Assembly: GCF_018224615.1 (NCBI RefSeq)
Contig: NZ_JAGTUK010000005.1
Coordinates: 62,001 to 126,000 of the forward strand
From: Microbacterium paraoxydans
GTDB lineage: Bacteria > Actinomycetota > Actinomycetes > Actinomycetales > Microbacteriaceae
DNA length: 64,000 bases
Reading direction: 5' to 3'
Shown: piece after piece, positions 22,873-31,283 of the stretch
How positions within the stretch are numbered: the stretch's first letter is position 1
How the letters are laid out: each line of letters begins with the position of its first letter
Translations under genes and position numbers: made by a program
The notes under the pieces: model-generated
The model's database searches: none
Told to the model about the DNA's origin: nothing
What the model saw: only the letters and a program-made list of their open reading frames with translations

Positions 22873-23966
22873 GCGAGTTCATTCCCCCCGCCAAGCCGAT
22901 CATCGGCGACGAAGAGCGCGAGGCCGTCGACCGGGTGCTGCGCAGCGGCATGGTCGCGCAGGGCCCCGAGGTCGCGGCGTTCGAGCAGGAGTTCTCGGCG
23001 CACTTCGTGCCGGGACGGCCGTCTGTGGCCGTGAACTCCGGCACCGCCGGCCTGCACCTCGGGCTGCTGGCCGCCGGAGTCGGTCCCGGCGACGAGGTGA
23101 TCGTGCCGTCCTTCACGTTCGCCGCGACGGGCAACTCGGTCGCGCTGACCGGCGGCACCCCCGTCTTCGTCGACATCGAGCCGGAGACCTTCACGCTCGA
23201 CCCCGAGGCGGTCGCCGCCGCGATCACCCCCAAGACCAAGGGCATCCTTCCGGTGCACCTGTACGGCCACCCCGCCCGCATGCGGGAGCTCGAGGCGCTG
23301 GCCGCCGAGCGCGGGGTCGCGCTGTACGAGGACGCGGCGCAGGCCCACGGCGCCTCGCTCGACGGCCGCCCGGTGGGCTCGTTCGGCGAGTTCGCGATGT
23401 TCAGCCTCTACCCGACCAAGAACATGACCAGCGGCGAGGGCGGCATGGTCACCACGGCCACGGACGAGATCGCCCGCCAGGTCAAGCTCCTGCGCAACCA
23501 GGGTATGGAGCGGCAGTACGAGAACGAGATCATCGGCTTCAACGCCCGCATGACCGACATCCACGCTGCGATCGGCCGGGTGCAGCTGCACAAGGTCGAC
23601 GCGTGGACGAAGACCCGCCAGCAGAACGCGGCCTTCCTCGACGCGAACCTCCGCGGCGTGGTCGTGCCCCCGGTCGCCGACGGCGCCGTGCACGTCTATC
23701 ACCAGTACACGATCCGCGTGCCCGAGGACCGCGACGGCTTCGTGGCGGCGCTCAAGAGCGAGCACAACGTCGGCGCGGGCGTCTACTACCCGATCCCGAA
23801 CCACCGGCTGCCGTCGCTCACGCGCTTCGCACCCGGCCTCGACCTTCCGGAGACGGAGCGCGCCGCACGCGAGGTCGCCTCGCTCCCGGTACACCCGTCG
23901 CTCAGCCAGGACGACCTCGAGCGCATCGTCACCGCGGTGAACGCTGTCGCAGGGGCGGGCGCCTGA
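22869..23966 (+). CDS. DegT/DnrJ/EryC1 sugar aminotransferase, WbpE-like
   Basis: 365 residues; a PLP enzyme that aminates a keto nucleotide sugar using glutamate. Residues seen: SGTAGLHLGLLAAGVGPGD (cofactor phosphate loop, about 57-75), EDAAQAHGA with the PLP-N1 Asp155, and SLYPTKNMTSGEGGM with Schiff-base Lys184. The conserved C-terminal YYPIPNHRLPS is also present. GTG 22869 overlaps the acyltransferase stop, and the stop overlaps the next ATG (TGATG). It sits between a 3-dehydrogenase-like and an N-acyltransferase gene, which argues for making a 3-amino (WbpE/WlbC) rather than 4-amino sugar. Confidence 0.92.
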   Translation: MSEFIPPAKPIIGDEEREAVDRVLRSGMVAQGPEVAAFEQEFSAHFVPGRPSVAVNSGTAGLHLGLLAAGVGPGDEVIVPSFTFAATGNSVALTGGTPVFVDIEPETFTLDPEAVAAAITPKTKGILPVHLYGHPARMRELEALAAERGVALYEDAAQAHGASLDGRPVGSFGEFAMFSLYPTKNMTSGEGGMVTTATDEIARQVKLLRNQGMERQYENEIIGFNARMTDIHAAIGRVQLHKVDAWTKTRQQNAAFLDANLRGVVVPPVADGAVHVYHQYTIRVPEDRDGFVAALKSEHNVGAGVYYPIPNHRLPSLTRFAPGLDLPETERAAREVASLPVHPSLSQDDLERIVTAVNAVAGAGA

Positions 23967-24955
23967 TGGCGGCCACTCTGCGCGCCGGGCTTCTCGGCGT
24001 CGGCATGATGGGCCGCAACCACGCCCGCGTGCTGCGGGACGTGGAGGGCATCGACCTTGTCGCGATCGCGGACCCAGGCGGTGACCCGCACAAGGTGGCG
24101 GGCGAGCTCGAGATCCTGCCCGACATCGAGGCGCTCATCGCCGCCGGCATCGACATCGCCGTGGTCGCGGTGCCGACCGCCTTCCACGAGGATGCCGCGC
24201 TCAAGCTCGCAGACGCGGGTGTACACACGCTCGTGGAGAAGCCGATTGCGCACTCCCTCGAGGCCGGGCGTCGCATGACGGACGCGTTCGCGGAGAAGGG
24301 GCTGGTCGGGGCCGTCGGCCACGTCGAGCGCTTCAATCCCGCTCTGCAGGAGATGCGCCGCCGCCTGGAGGCCGGCGAGCTCGGTGACGTCTATCAGATC
24401 GCGACGCGTCGCCAGAGCACGTTCCCCGCCCGGATCGCGGACGTCGGCGTGGCGAAGGACCTCGCGTCGCACGACATCGACCTCACGAGCTGGGTCGCGC
24501 AGAGCGAGTACACCACGGTGTTCGCGCAGACCGCGCACAAGAGCGGGCGCGACTACGAGGACATGATCACGGTGACCGGTCGGCTGGCCAACGGCGTGAT
24601 CGTCAATCACCTCGTGAACTGGCTGTCGCCGATGAAGGAGCGCATCACGGTCGTCACGGGCGACCGCGGGACGTTCATCGCCGACACGGCCACCGGTGAC
24701 CTCACCTTCTACGCCAACGGCACCATCCCGCTCGAGTGGGAGTCGATGCTGGCGTTCCGCGGCGTGTCCGAGGGGGACATCACCCGGTTCTCCTTCGCCA
24801 AGCGCGAGCCGCTGCGCGTCGAGCACGAAGCCTTCCGCGACGCGGTTCTCGGCAAGCCGAACGACGTCGTCACGATGGAGCAGGGCCTGCGCACGCTCGA
24901 GGTCGTCGAGGGCGCTCTCTCCTCCGCCGCCAGCGGCGTATCCGTCGCACTCTGA
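23966..24955 (+). CDS. Gfo/Idh/MocA oxidoreductase, WbpB/WlbA-like
   Basis: 329 residues; NAD(P)-dependent. N-terminal Rossmann motif GLLGVGMMGRNHARVL (residues 8-23). EKP motif at 91-93 (LVEKPIAHSLEAG). Substrate-domain segment VGVAKDLASHDIDL with the catalytic-type Asp/His pair. In the WbpB/WlbA pathway this enzyme oxidises C3 of UDP-GlcNAcA to the keto sugar that the aminotransferase takes. Start ATG 23966 lies within the upstream stop (TGATG). Gene order acyltransferase-aminotransferase-dehydrogenase runs opposite to the chemistry but is tightly coupled. Confidence 0.9.
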   Translation: MAATLRAGLLGVGMMGRNHARVLRDVEGIDLVAIADPGGDPHKVAGELEILPDIEALIAAGIDIAVVAVPTAFHEDAALKLADAGVHTLVEKPIAHSLEAGRRMTDAFAEKGLVGAVGHVERFNPALQEMRRRLEAGELGDVYQIATRRQSTFPARIADVGVAKDLASHDIDLTSWVAQSEYTTVFAQTAHKSGRDYEDMITVTGRLANGVIVNHLVNWLSPMKERITVVTGDRGTFIADTATGDLTFYANGTIPLEWESMLAFRGVSEGDITRFSFAKREPLRVEHEAFRDAVLGKPNDVVTMEQGLRTLEVVEGALSSAASGVSVAL

Positions 24956-24965
24956 ACGCGAGAAC

Positions 24966-26768
24966 ATGAAACGCATCTGGCCGGTCCTCAAGGACCTCCT
25001 TCCGCTGCTCCCGACTGGCGCGCAGCGGTACTTCGTCGGCTACATGATCGCCACGACACTCATCACCGCGCTCGACGTGGTGGCGATGTCGCTGCTGGCC
25101 GTGGTGATCGGACCGGCGCTGGCCGGGGGGACGCTGCGGCTCCCGCTGATCGGCGAGGTCTCGCCGGACATGACGCCACTGCTGGTGCTCGGTGCGTGCG
25201 CGCTCATCATCCTCAAGTCGGTGCTCTCGGTCACGCTGCACTGGTTCGCCACCCGCCGGTTCGCGCGCTATGAGCTCGAGATCGGCGACCGGATGTTCAA
25301 GGCGTACATCAACTCCAGCTGGGAGGAGCGCTCGAAGCGCACGGTCGCCGAGATCACCCGTATCGCGGACGGCGGCATCGCCAATACGATGTCCGGCTTC
25401 CTGCTGCCGCTGATGCGCGTGCCCAGCTCGATCTTCACGTTCGTGCTGATCATCGTGGTGCTGCTCGTGGTCGACCCGATCACGGCGCTCATCGCGATGG
25501 TGTACCTGATCCTGGTGGCGATCATCGTGCACCAGGTGGTGACGAAGCGGTCGCTGGAGGCGGCCACCGTCAACCGCAACTACAGCTACCGCGTCGCGAT
25601 CCTGATGACGGAGATGATGGAGGCCCTGAAGGAGCTCAGCCTCCGCAACCGGCTCGCCGACGTCGCCCAGCTGGTGACGGACAGCCGCCACCACTCCGTG
25701 CGGGCCAGGGCCAACGCCTCGTTCCTCGGTGTCGTGCCGTCGTTCGCGTTCGAGTCCGCCCTCATCGGCGGCGTCGTCATCATCGGCGGCGTCTCGTACT
25801 GGCAGGGCGGCCTGGCGGCGGCGCTGTCCTCCGTGGCGCTCTTCACGGCCACCGGCTTCCGGCTGATCCCCGCGATCAGCGGGATCCAGGGCGGTATCGT
25901 GCAGGGTGTCGCGAGCATCCCCTCGGCGCAGGACGTCATCGGCGATCTCACCGCCGCGGAGCAGGACATGAAGGTCTCGCAGACGCCCGCCGACACGGCG
26001 GAGCTCGCGGAGAGCCCGCGGCTGCTGAGCCTGAAGGATGTGCACTTCCGGTACCCGGGCGCGGACGAGGACGTCATCCGCGGACTGTCGCTCGACATCC
26101 CGCTCGGCAGCTCCCTCGGCATCGTCGGTCCGTCCGGTGCGGGCAAGTCGACCCTGATCGACCTGCTGCTCGGCCTGAGCCAGGCGACCACCGGAGACAT
26201 CGAGATCGACGGGCATCCGCTCACCAGCGTGCTGCGACAGTGGCGCGGACGCGTCGGCTACGTGCCGCAGCGGGTGGCGCTGTTCGACGCGTCCATCGCG
26301 CAGAACGTCGCGCTCACCTGGACCGACGAGATCGACCGGGACCGCGTGGAGTACGCGCTGGAGCGGGCGCAGCTGAGCTCGCTGGTGGCTTCACGGGCCA
26401 ACGGCATCGACGAGCGCATCGGCGAGCGAGGCGTGTCTCTGTCCGGTGGGCAGCAGCAGCGCCTCGGCATCGCGAGAGCCCTGTACACGGACCCGCTGGT
26501 GCTGGTGCTCGACGAGGCGACGAGTTCCCTCGACACCAAGACCGAGGACGAGGTCACCAAGGCGATCCGGTCGCTGCAGGGTGAAGTCACGCTCATCTCG
26601 GTGGCGCACCGCCTGTCGACCATCAAGGACTACGACCGCATCTGCTACATGGACGAGGGCGTGATCGCCGCGCAGGGCACGTTCGTGGAGGTGGCCTCCT
26701 CGCTGCCCGCGTTCGCCGAGCAGGTGCTGCTGGCCGGACTCGCCGGAGAGCTCGAGCGCAAGGCGTGA
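24966..26768 (+). CDS. ABC exporter with fused membrane and ATPase domains, PglK/MsbA-like flippase
   Basis: 600 residues. Six-helix ABC transmembrane domain (about 20-330; FVGYMIATTLITALDVVAMS, MTPLLVLGACALIILKSVLS, and so on), then the ATPase: Walker A GPSGAGKST (about 387), signature LSGGQQQRLGIARAL (about 492), Walker B LVLVLDEATSSLD, and switch His in ISVAHRLST. A half-transporter that works as a homodimer. Its position directly after nucleotide-sugar genes and before glycosyltransferases suggests it flips a lipid-linked oligosaccharide, as PglK does. A general lipid or drug exporter cannot be excluded. ATG 24966 follows the previous stop by ten bases with a weak GAGAA site. Confidence 0.85.
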   Translation: MKRIWPVLKDLLPLLPTGAQRYFVGYMIATTLITALDVVAMSLLAVVIGPALAGGTLRLPLIGEVSPDMTPLLVLGACALIILKSVLSVTLHWFATRRFARYELEIGDRMFKAYINSSWEERSKRTVAEITRIADGGIANTMSGFLLPLMRVPSSIFTFVLIIVVLLVVDPITALIAMVYLILVAIIVHQVVTKRSLEAATVNRNYSYRVAILMTEMMEALKELSLRNRLADVAQLVTDSRHHSVRARANASFLGVVPSFAFESALIGGVVIIGGVSYWQGGLAAALSSVALFTATGFRLIPAISGIQGGIVQGVASIPSAQDVIGDLTAAEQDMKVSQTPADTAELAESPRLLSLKDVHFRYPGADEDVIRGLSLDIPLGSSLGIVGPSGAGKSTLIDLLLGLSQATTGDIEIDGHPLTSVLRQWRGRVGYVPQRVALFDASIAQNVALTWTDEIDRDRVEYALERAQLSSLVASRANGIDERIGERGVSLSGGQQQRLGIARALYTDPLVLVLDEATSSLDTKTEDEVTKAIRSLQGEVTLISVAHRLSTIKDYDRICYMDEGVIAAQGTFVEVASSLPAFAEQVLLAGLAGELERKA

Positions 26769-26779
26769 CCTGGGCCGTG

Positions 26780-26805
26780 CCGACCGGGTCAGTCGATCCG
26801 GTCGG
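26780..26805. terminator. bidirectional hairpin between convergent genes
   Basis: CCGACCGG (26780-26787) pairs with CCGGTCGG (26798-26805), loop of ten bases. It extends into the 3' end of the minus-strand glycosyltransferase. Confidence 0.4.
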
Positions 26806-27874
26806 TGCGGTTCGCGGCGAAGAACAGCCGGGCCATGGCCTGCGGGTGCAGGGAGTAGAGCGGGTTCGGCGTGAGCAGCGCCCCCAGGGACCGCTGGTTC
26901 CAGCGGTCGTTCGCGAGAACGCGGATCCGCTCCACGTCGGGTGATGCGGAGAACGCCTCGTCGATGATGCGGTGATCGACTCGCGACAGCAGCCGGAGAG
27001 CGCCGGGGGCGAGCGCCACGAGCCGGTCGAGGGTCTCCCGCAGCTCAGCCTGGTGCGTGACGAGCTCCTCCGTCGTGGTGGCCCGGACGCCGATCGCGCT
27101 GAGGAACTGGATGCGCAGGAGCTTGACGACCGCTGCCGTGCGGGCGCGGGTACCCAGGGCGCGGAACCAGGGTGCCGTCTCCAGCTCGGCGAGGAACGCG
27201 AAGTCCTCGCGCACGGGGCGTGCCGTGAACGTGACGCGGTCGCCCTCGTCTTCATGCCCCACATAGGAGGGGCCGTCGATGTCGATGGCGATGTGGCGCC
27301 CGCGGAACCAGAGCTCGCCGGTGAGGGCGATGTCCTCCCCGGAAGAGAGCCCCTCGGTGAAGCGCAGATGGCCGAAGCGCTCGCGGTCGATGAGGCCGAG
27401 CGGCGCGCTGCGGTAGAACAGGCGGTCCTTCGCGGCGTCGAGACGCCGCGAGCGCCGACCGTTCCGCACGGGTGGGAGGGGGTTGTTGTGACGACCCACG
27501 ATCGTGATCTTCGGGATCACGGCGCTGGCCCCGGTCTGCTTCTGCACTCGCAGCCAGGAGTCGAGCGCGCCGGGGGCGAACTCGTCGTCCGAGCCGAGCA
27601 GCGCGACGAACGGAGCGGTCGAGGAGGCGAACCCCAGGTTCATGGGGCCCGCCGGGGAGCGCACACCGTCCTGCAGCTCGAGCAGGCGCACCCTCTCGTC
27701 GTCCGCGTACTCACCGAGGTTTCCGCGGATCACTTCCGGGTCGATGTTGTGCGCCACCACCAGCACGCGCACCGGCGACGCGGTGCCCTCGAGCACGGAC
27801 GCCACGGCGCGACGGACGGGTCGGGTGGCGGAATGGACGGCGATCGTGACGTCGACCAGCGGGGCCGAGGTCAC
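26789..27874 (-). CDS. GT2-like glycosyltransferase, tandem paralog A
   Basis: 361 residues. GT-A fold: PLVDVTIAVHSATRPVRRAV at the N-terminus, ALLGSDDEFAPGALDSWL as the DxD-like metal site (about residues 92-109), and FTEGLSSGEDIALTGELWF (about 172-190) in the place of the acceptor/catalytic loop. The C-terminal 150 residues are helical and unassigned. GTG 27874 overlaps the stop of paralog B (GTGA) and has GAGAGG ahead of it. Closest relatives are the two genes immediately upstream, so it arose by tandem duplication. Donor unknown. Confidence 0.83.
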   Translation of the reverse strand: MTSAPLVDVTIAVHSATRPVRRAVASVLEGTASPVRVLVVAHNIDPEVIRGNLGEYADDERVRLLELQDGVRSPAGPMNLGFASSTAPFVALLGSDDEFAPGALDSWLRVQKQTGASAVIPKITIVGRHNNPLPPVRNGRRSRRLDAAKDRLFYRSAPLGLIDRERFGHLRFTEGLSSGEDIALTGELWFRGRHIAIDIDGPSYVGHEDEGDRVTFTARPVREDFAFLAELETAPWFRALGTRARTAAVVKLLRIQFLSAIGVRATTTEELVTHQAELRETLDRLVALAPGALRLLSRVDHRIIDEAFSASPDVERIRVLANDRWNQRSLGALLTPNPLYSLHPQAMARLFFAANRTDRID

Positions 27875-28956
27875 AGCTGCCCCTCTCGCTGCGACCGAGC
27901 TCCGGCGGCAAGGGTGCGGAACGGGGCGTGCCGATGCAGAGCCAGGAAGGGGTTGCGAGGAAGCTGCGCGGCGGGGGAGAGGTAGATCCATCGGCGTCCG
28001 AGCAAGCCGCGAGTGCGCTCGGGATCGGGGGTGTCGCGGCGCAGCTCGTCGATGACCCGGCGGTCGGCGATCGACAGCACGGACAGCACGCCGGGAGCCC
28101 ACGCGCTGACCCGGTCGACCACGGCGAGGAGCTCGGCGGCGACTGCGGCGATGCCCGGGGTATCGAGGCGCGCGGCCACGGCGTCGAAGAAGTGGATGCG
28201 GAGCAGTTTGACCGCCAGGGAGCGGCGATCGGCTGCCGAGGCTTTCGCGAACCAGTCCGCTTCCTCGATCACGCGCAGGAACGCGAAGTCGGCCGCCACG
28301 TCACGCGGAGCGGAGGTGACGCGGTCTTCGGCATCGTCATGGACGATGTACGGCGGGCCGTACAGGTCGTAGGCGATGCTCTTCGCCGTCATCCACAGTT
28401 CGGAGCTGTAGGGCAGGTCCTCCCCGGAGATGAGGCCCTCCGTGAGGCGCAGCTTCCCGAAGCGCTCGCGGTCGACGAGGCCGAGGGGAGCGCTGCGATA
28501 GTGCAGGCGGTCGCGGTCGGCGCTCAGCCCGGTCGTTCGCCGGCCACCCCGCACCGGCGGGTACGGGTCGGGGCCGCCCGTGATCAGCCGGATGCGGCCG
28601 ATCACGACCTCGGCGGACGTCGCACGCTGCAGCGCCAGCCAGGAGTCGATGGCGCCTGGCGCGAACTCGTCGTCGGAGCCGAGGAGGGCGTGAAACCTCG
28701 CAGTGGCCTCCGCCATGCCGAGGTTCATCGGGCCCGCGGGCGATGGGATGCCGTCGCGGAGGGAGAGGAGTCGGACCGCCGGGTGCTCCGCCCAGGTGCC
28801 GAGGTTGGCGCGGATGATCTCCTGGTCGATGTTGTGCGCCACGACGGTCACGCGCACCGGAGCGGTCGTGCCCTCGATGACGGAGGCGACGGCGCGCGCA
28901 ACGGGACGGGTGGCGGAGTGGACGGCGATCGTGACGTCGACGAGTGGGGATTCCAT
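27871..28956 (-). CDS. GT2-like glycosyltransferase, tandem paralog B
   Basis: 361 residues. Nearly the same opening as paralog A (PLVDVTIAVHSATRPVARAV, VVAHNIDQEIIRANLG), with LLGSDDEFAPGAIDSWLALQ and RLTEGLISGEDLPYSSELW in the same places. Same length and the same helical C-terminal region, with different residues around the predicted acceptor site (MTAKSIAYDLYGPPYIVHDD), so it may add the same sugar to a different position. ATG 28956 is nine bases after TAGCAT. Confidence 0.83.
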   Translation of the reverse strand: MESPLVDVTIAVHSATRPVARAVASVIEGTTAPVRVTVVAHNIDQEIIRANLGTWAEHPAVRLLSLRDGIPSPAGPMNLGMAEATARFHALLGSDDEFAPGAIDSWLALQRATSAEVVIGRIRLITGGPDPYPPVRGGRRTTGLSADRDRLHYRSAPLGLVDRERFGKLRLTEGLISGEDLPYSSELWMTAKSIAYDLYGPPYIVHDDAEDRVTSAPRDVAADFAFLRVIEEADWFAKASAADRRSLAVKLLRIHFFDAVAARLDTPGIAAVAAELLAVVDRVSAWAPGVLSVLSIADRRVIDELRRDTPDPERTRGLLGRRWIYLSPAAQLPRNPFLALHRHAPFRTLAAGARSQREGQL

Positions 28957-28971
28957 ACCGGATCGATGCTA
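28957..28971 (-). promoter_or_regulatory. -10 element with near-leaderless start
   Basis: TAGCAT (28971-28966), nine bases, ATG 28956; a leader of two or three bases at most. Confidence 0.4.
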
Positions 28972-28980
28972 CCGCGGGGC

Positions 28981-30036
28981 CTACGCGACCATATCGCGCA
29001 GGGTCCGGTAGGGCGCCTGACGATGCAGGGAGAGGAACGGGTTGGCGGCAAGGCGGGCGTCGAGTCCGCGGCCCCAGCGCGCCGAGAAGTGGGCGCGGAT
29101 CCGGTCGGCAGATGGCTCGGTCGACTCGAGCTCCCGTAGCACCTTCCGATCGGCACGACACAGCAGGGCGGTGGCTCCCGGGGACATCCGCTCGATCGCT
29201 GCGGCGATGTCGAGCAGCTCCTCCCGGTAGACGGCGATGCCCCCAGGAGCATCCAGGCGTGAGGCGACCGCGTCCATGAGGTTCACGCGGAGATTCTTGA
29301 CCCCGAACGCCCGTCGGGCGGCGCGTGAAGCCTCCCGGTACCACGGTGTGGCCGCCACGATGTCGAGGAAGGCGAAGTCCGCCGACAGAGGACGCACGAT
29401 GCGGGTCACACGGTCCACGGCATCGTCGTGGCCCACGTACGCCGGCCCCGTGCGGTCGTAGGCGATGTGCGTGCCGGTGAACCACAGCCGCGCGGTGAAC
29501 TCGAGGTCTTCGCCGGACTCGAGCCCGGGGGTGAAGCGCAGGCCCGGGAAGTGCGACCGGTCGATGAGACCGAGCGGCATGCAGCGATAGCTCAGGCGGT
29601 CCTTGTCGACGTCGAGCTCTCTGACCCGCCCGCGGCGCCGCGGCGGGGTCGGCTCGGCCGCGTCGTCCACGCGCACGCGGGGGATGACGGTGGTCGCGCC
29701 GGTCGACCGCGCCACCGCGAGCCACGAGTCGATCGCCCCGGGTTCCAGCTCGTCGTCCGAGCCCATGACGGAGAAGTACGGCGCCTCGGCCAGCGCGATG
29801 CCGTGGTTCATCGGGCCCGCGGGGGAGGGGATGCCGTCCTGCAGCGTCACGACGCGCACGTCGGGCCGCGCGGCCAGCTCGCCGAGGTTGGCGGTGATCG
29901 CCCCGGGGTCGGTGTTGTGCGCGACCACGGTCACTCGTACGGCGGCCTCGGTGGCGAGCACGGAGGAAACGGCGCGGCGGATGGGACGAACGGGCGTGTG
30001 CACGGGGATGATCACGTCCACGTCGGGCGACGGCAT
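28981..30036 (-). CDS. GT2-like glycosyltransferase, tandem paralog C
   Basis: 351 residues. Same architecture as A and B but more diverged: DVDVIIPVHTPVRPIRRAVS, VMGSDDELEPGAIDSWLAV and RFTPGLESGEDLEFTARLW. It has its own leaderless -10, while A and B form a coupled pair, so it may be expressed separately. The family's usual role is building the repeating unit at the cytoplasmic membrane face; the specific linkage cannot be inferred. Confidence 0.82.
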   Translation of the reverse strand: MPSPDVDVIIPVHTPVRPIRRAVSSVLATEAAVRVTVVAHNTDPGAITANLGELAARPDVRVVTLQDGIPSPAGPMNHGIALAEAPYFSVMGSDDELEPGAIDSWLAVARSTGATTVIPRVRVDDAAEPTPPRRRGRVRELDVDKDRLSYRCMPLGLIDRSHFPGLRFTPGLESGEDLEFTARLWFTGTHIAYDRTGPAYVGHDDAVDRVTRIVRPLSADFAFLDIVAATPWYREASRAARRAFGVKNLRVNLMDAVASRLDAPGGIAVYREELLDIAAAIERMSPGATALLCRADRKVLRELESTEPSADRIRAHFSARWGRGLDARLAANPFLSLHRQAPYRTLRDMVA

Positions 30037-30049
30037 GTCGTCGATCCTA
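30037..30049 (-). promoter_or_regulatory. leaderless-type -10 element
   Basis: TAGGAT (30049-30044), seven bases, ATG 30036. Confidence 0.55.
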
Positions 30050-30091
30050 TCGCGGGCGTTGCGCGCAGACGCGGGGCGGCGTCGCGCCGGG

Positions 30092-30103
30092 TATCCTTTC
30101 CGG
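30092..30103 (+). promoter_or_regulatory. -10 element giving a short leader
   Basis: TATCCT at 30092-30097. A start near 30104 leaves about 31 bases before GTG 30135, with GAGAG at 30121. Confidence 0.45.
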
Positions 30104-30134
30104 AGCCCTTTCCCCGATCAGAGAGTCTCGTCGC

Positions 30135-31283
30135 GTGCACTCCGCCTCCACCCTCGCTCAGCCGACGCAGCGGCTCGACTCCCTCACCGGTCTGCGCTGG
30201 TGGGCCGCCTTCGCGGTGTTCCTCTACCACATGAACGTGTTCGCACCCCTGCCGGGAGCGGTGCAGTCGGTGCTGCTGAACGGCTACCTGGGCGTGACAT
30301 TCTTCTTCGTGCTCTCCGGTTTCGTGCTGACGTGGTCGGCACGGCCGAACGTGCCGACCTCGACCTTCTACTGGCGTCGCTTCGCACGCATCTGGCCGTC
30401 GCACATGGTGGCGCTGCTGATCGCGATCCCCGTCTTCTACACGTTCGCGCCGGTTCCAGAGGGGAGCTTCCTGAAGCCGTTCGACCTCGGCATCCTTCTG
30501 CTGTCGGTCGTGCTGATCCAGGCGTGGTGGTCCAACCCCGCCATCCTCTTCTCCGGTAACCCCGCCGCGTGGACGCTCACGTGCGAGGCCTTCTTCTATG
30601 CGCTGCACCCGTGGATCTCCCGGGTGCTGGTGCCGATGGCCAAGCGCGGGGCGCTGCTGCTCGCCGGCGGTGTCGTCGCATACGCGTTCGTTTACCGGGC
30701 GCTGGTCCTGTTCGCCCCCGACCTCGGGCTCGCCGCGCTTCCGGTGCCCGTGCAGCGGCTTCCAGAGTTCGTCCTGGGCATGGCGCTCGCGTGGGCCATC
30801 CGGTCCGGCTGGCGACCGCGCATCCACCCGCTGATCGGTGTCGCCGCTCCCGTGGCGGTGATCCTGGCGCACTACGCCTCCGCGCGCTTCATCCCGACCT
30901 GGAGCGTGACCCCGGCGATCAGCGGCATGCTCAACGAGCTGTTCACGGTCGCGTGCGGCATCGCGATCGTCTCGCTCGCGGTGCATGCACTGCGGGGCGG
31001 ACGGCTGTGGTTCGCGTCGAAGTGGCAGGTGCGGCTGGGCGAGTGGTCGTTCGCCTTCTACCTCGTGCACGCGACCTTCATCTACGTGGCGTTGCGCGTC
31101 TTCGGCTACCAGCCCGCGTCGTGGAGCAACCTGCTCTGGTTCGCCGTGCTGTTCGTGATCGACCTGGTGGTCGCGTGGGCCCTGCACACCTTCGTCGAGC
31201 GCACGATGGAGAAGCGCATGCGCCGCTGGAAGGACGACAGGGACGCCCGCCGTCGCACGCGTGAGGCGGTCGCGTCAGCCTGA
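30135..31283 (+). CDS. acyltransferase family 3 membrane protein (O-acetyltransferase-like)
   Basis: 382 residues, about ten transmembrane helices. The AT3 hallmarks are at the N-terminus: RLDSLTGLRWWAAFAVFLYHMNV with the catalytic-type His, then GVTFFFVLSGFVLTWS and FYWRRFARIWPSHMVALL. Such proteins move acetyl or other acyl groups across the membrane onto hydroxyls of surface polysaccharides. No SGNH domain is fused. The C-terminus is basic (MEKRMRRWKDDRDARRRTRE). Its last nine bases overlap the end of the convergent glycosyltransferase. Confidence 0.9.
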   Translation: MHSASTLAQPTQRLDSLTGLRWWAAFAVFLYHMNVFAPLPGAVQSVLLNGYLGVTFFFVLSGFVLTWSARPNVPTSTFYWRRFARIWPSHMVALLIAIPVFYTFAPVPEGSFLKPFDLGILLLSVVLIQAWWSNPAILFSGNPAAWTLTCEAFFYALHPWISRVLVPMAKRGALLLAGGVVAYAFVYRALVLFAPDLGLAALPVPVQRLPEFVLGMALAWAIRSGWRPRIHPLIGVAAPVAVILAHYASARFIPTWSVTPAISGMLNELFTVACGIAIVSLAVHALRGGRLWFASKWQVRLGEWSFAFYLVHATFIYVALRVFGYQPASWSNLLWFAVLFVIDLVVAWALHTFVERTMEKRMRRWKDDRDARRRTREAVASA

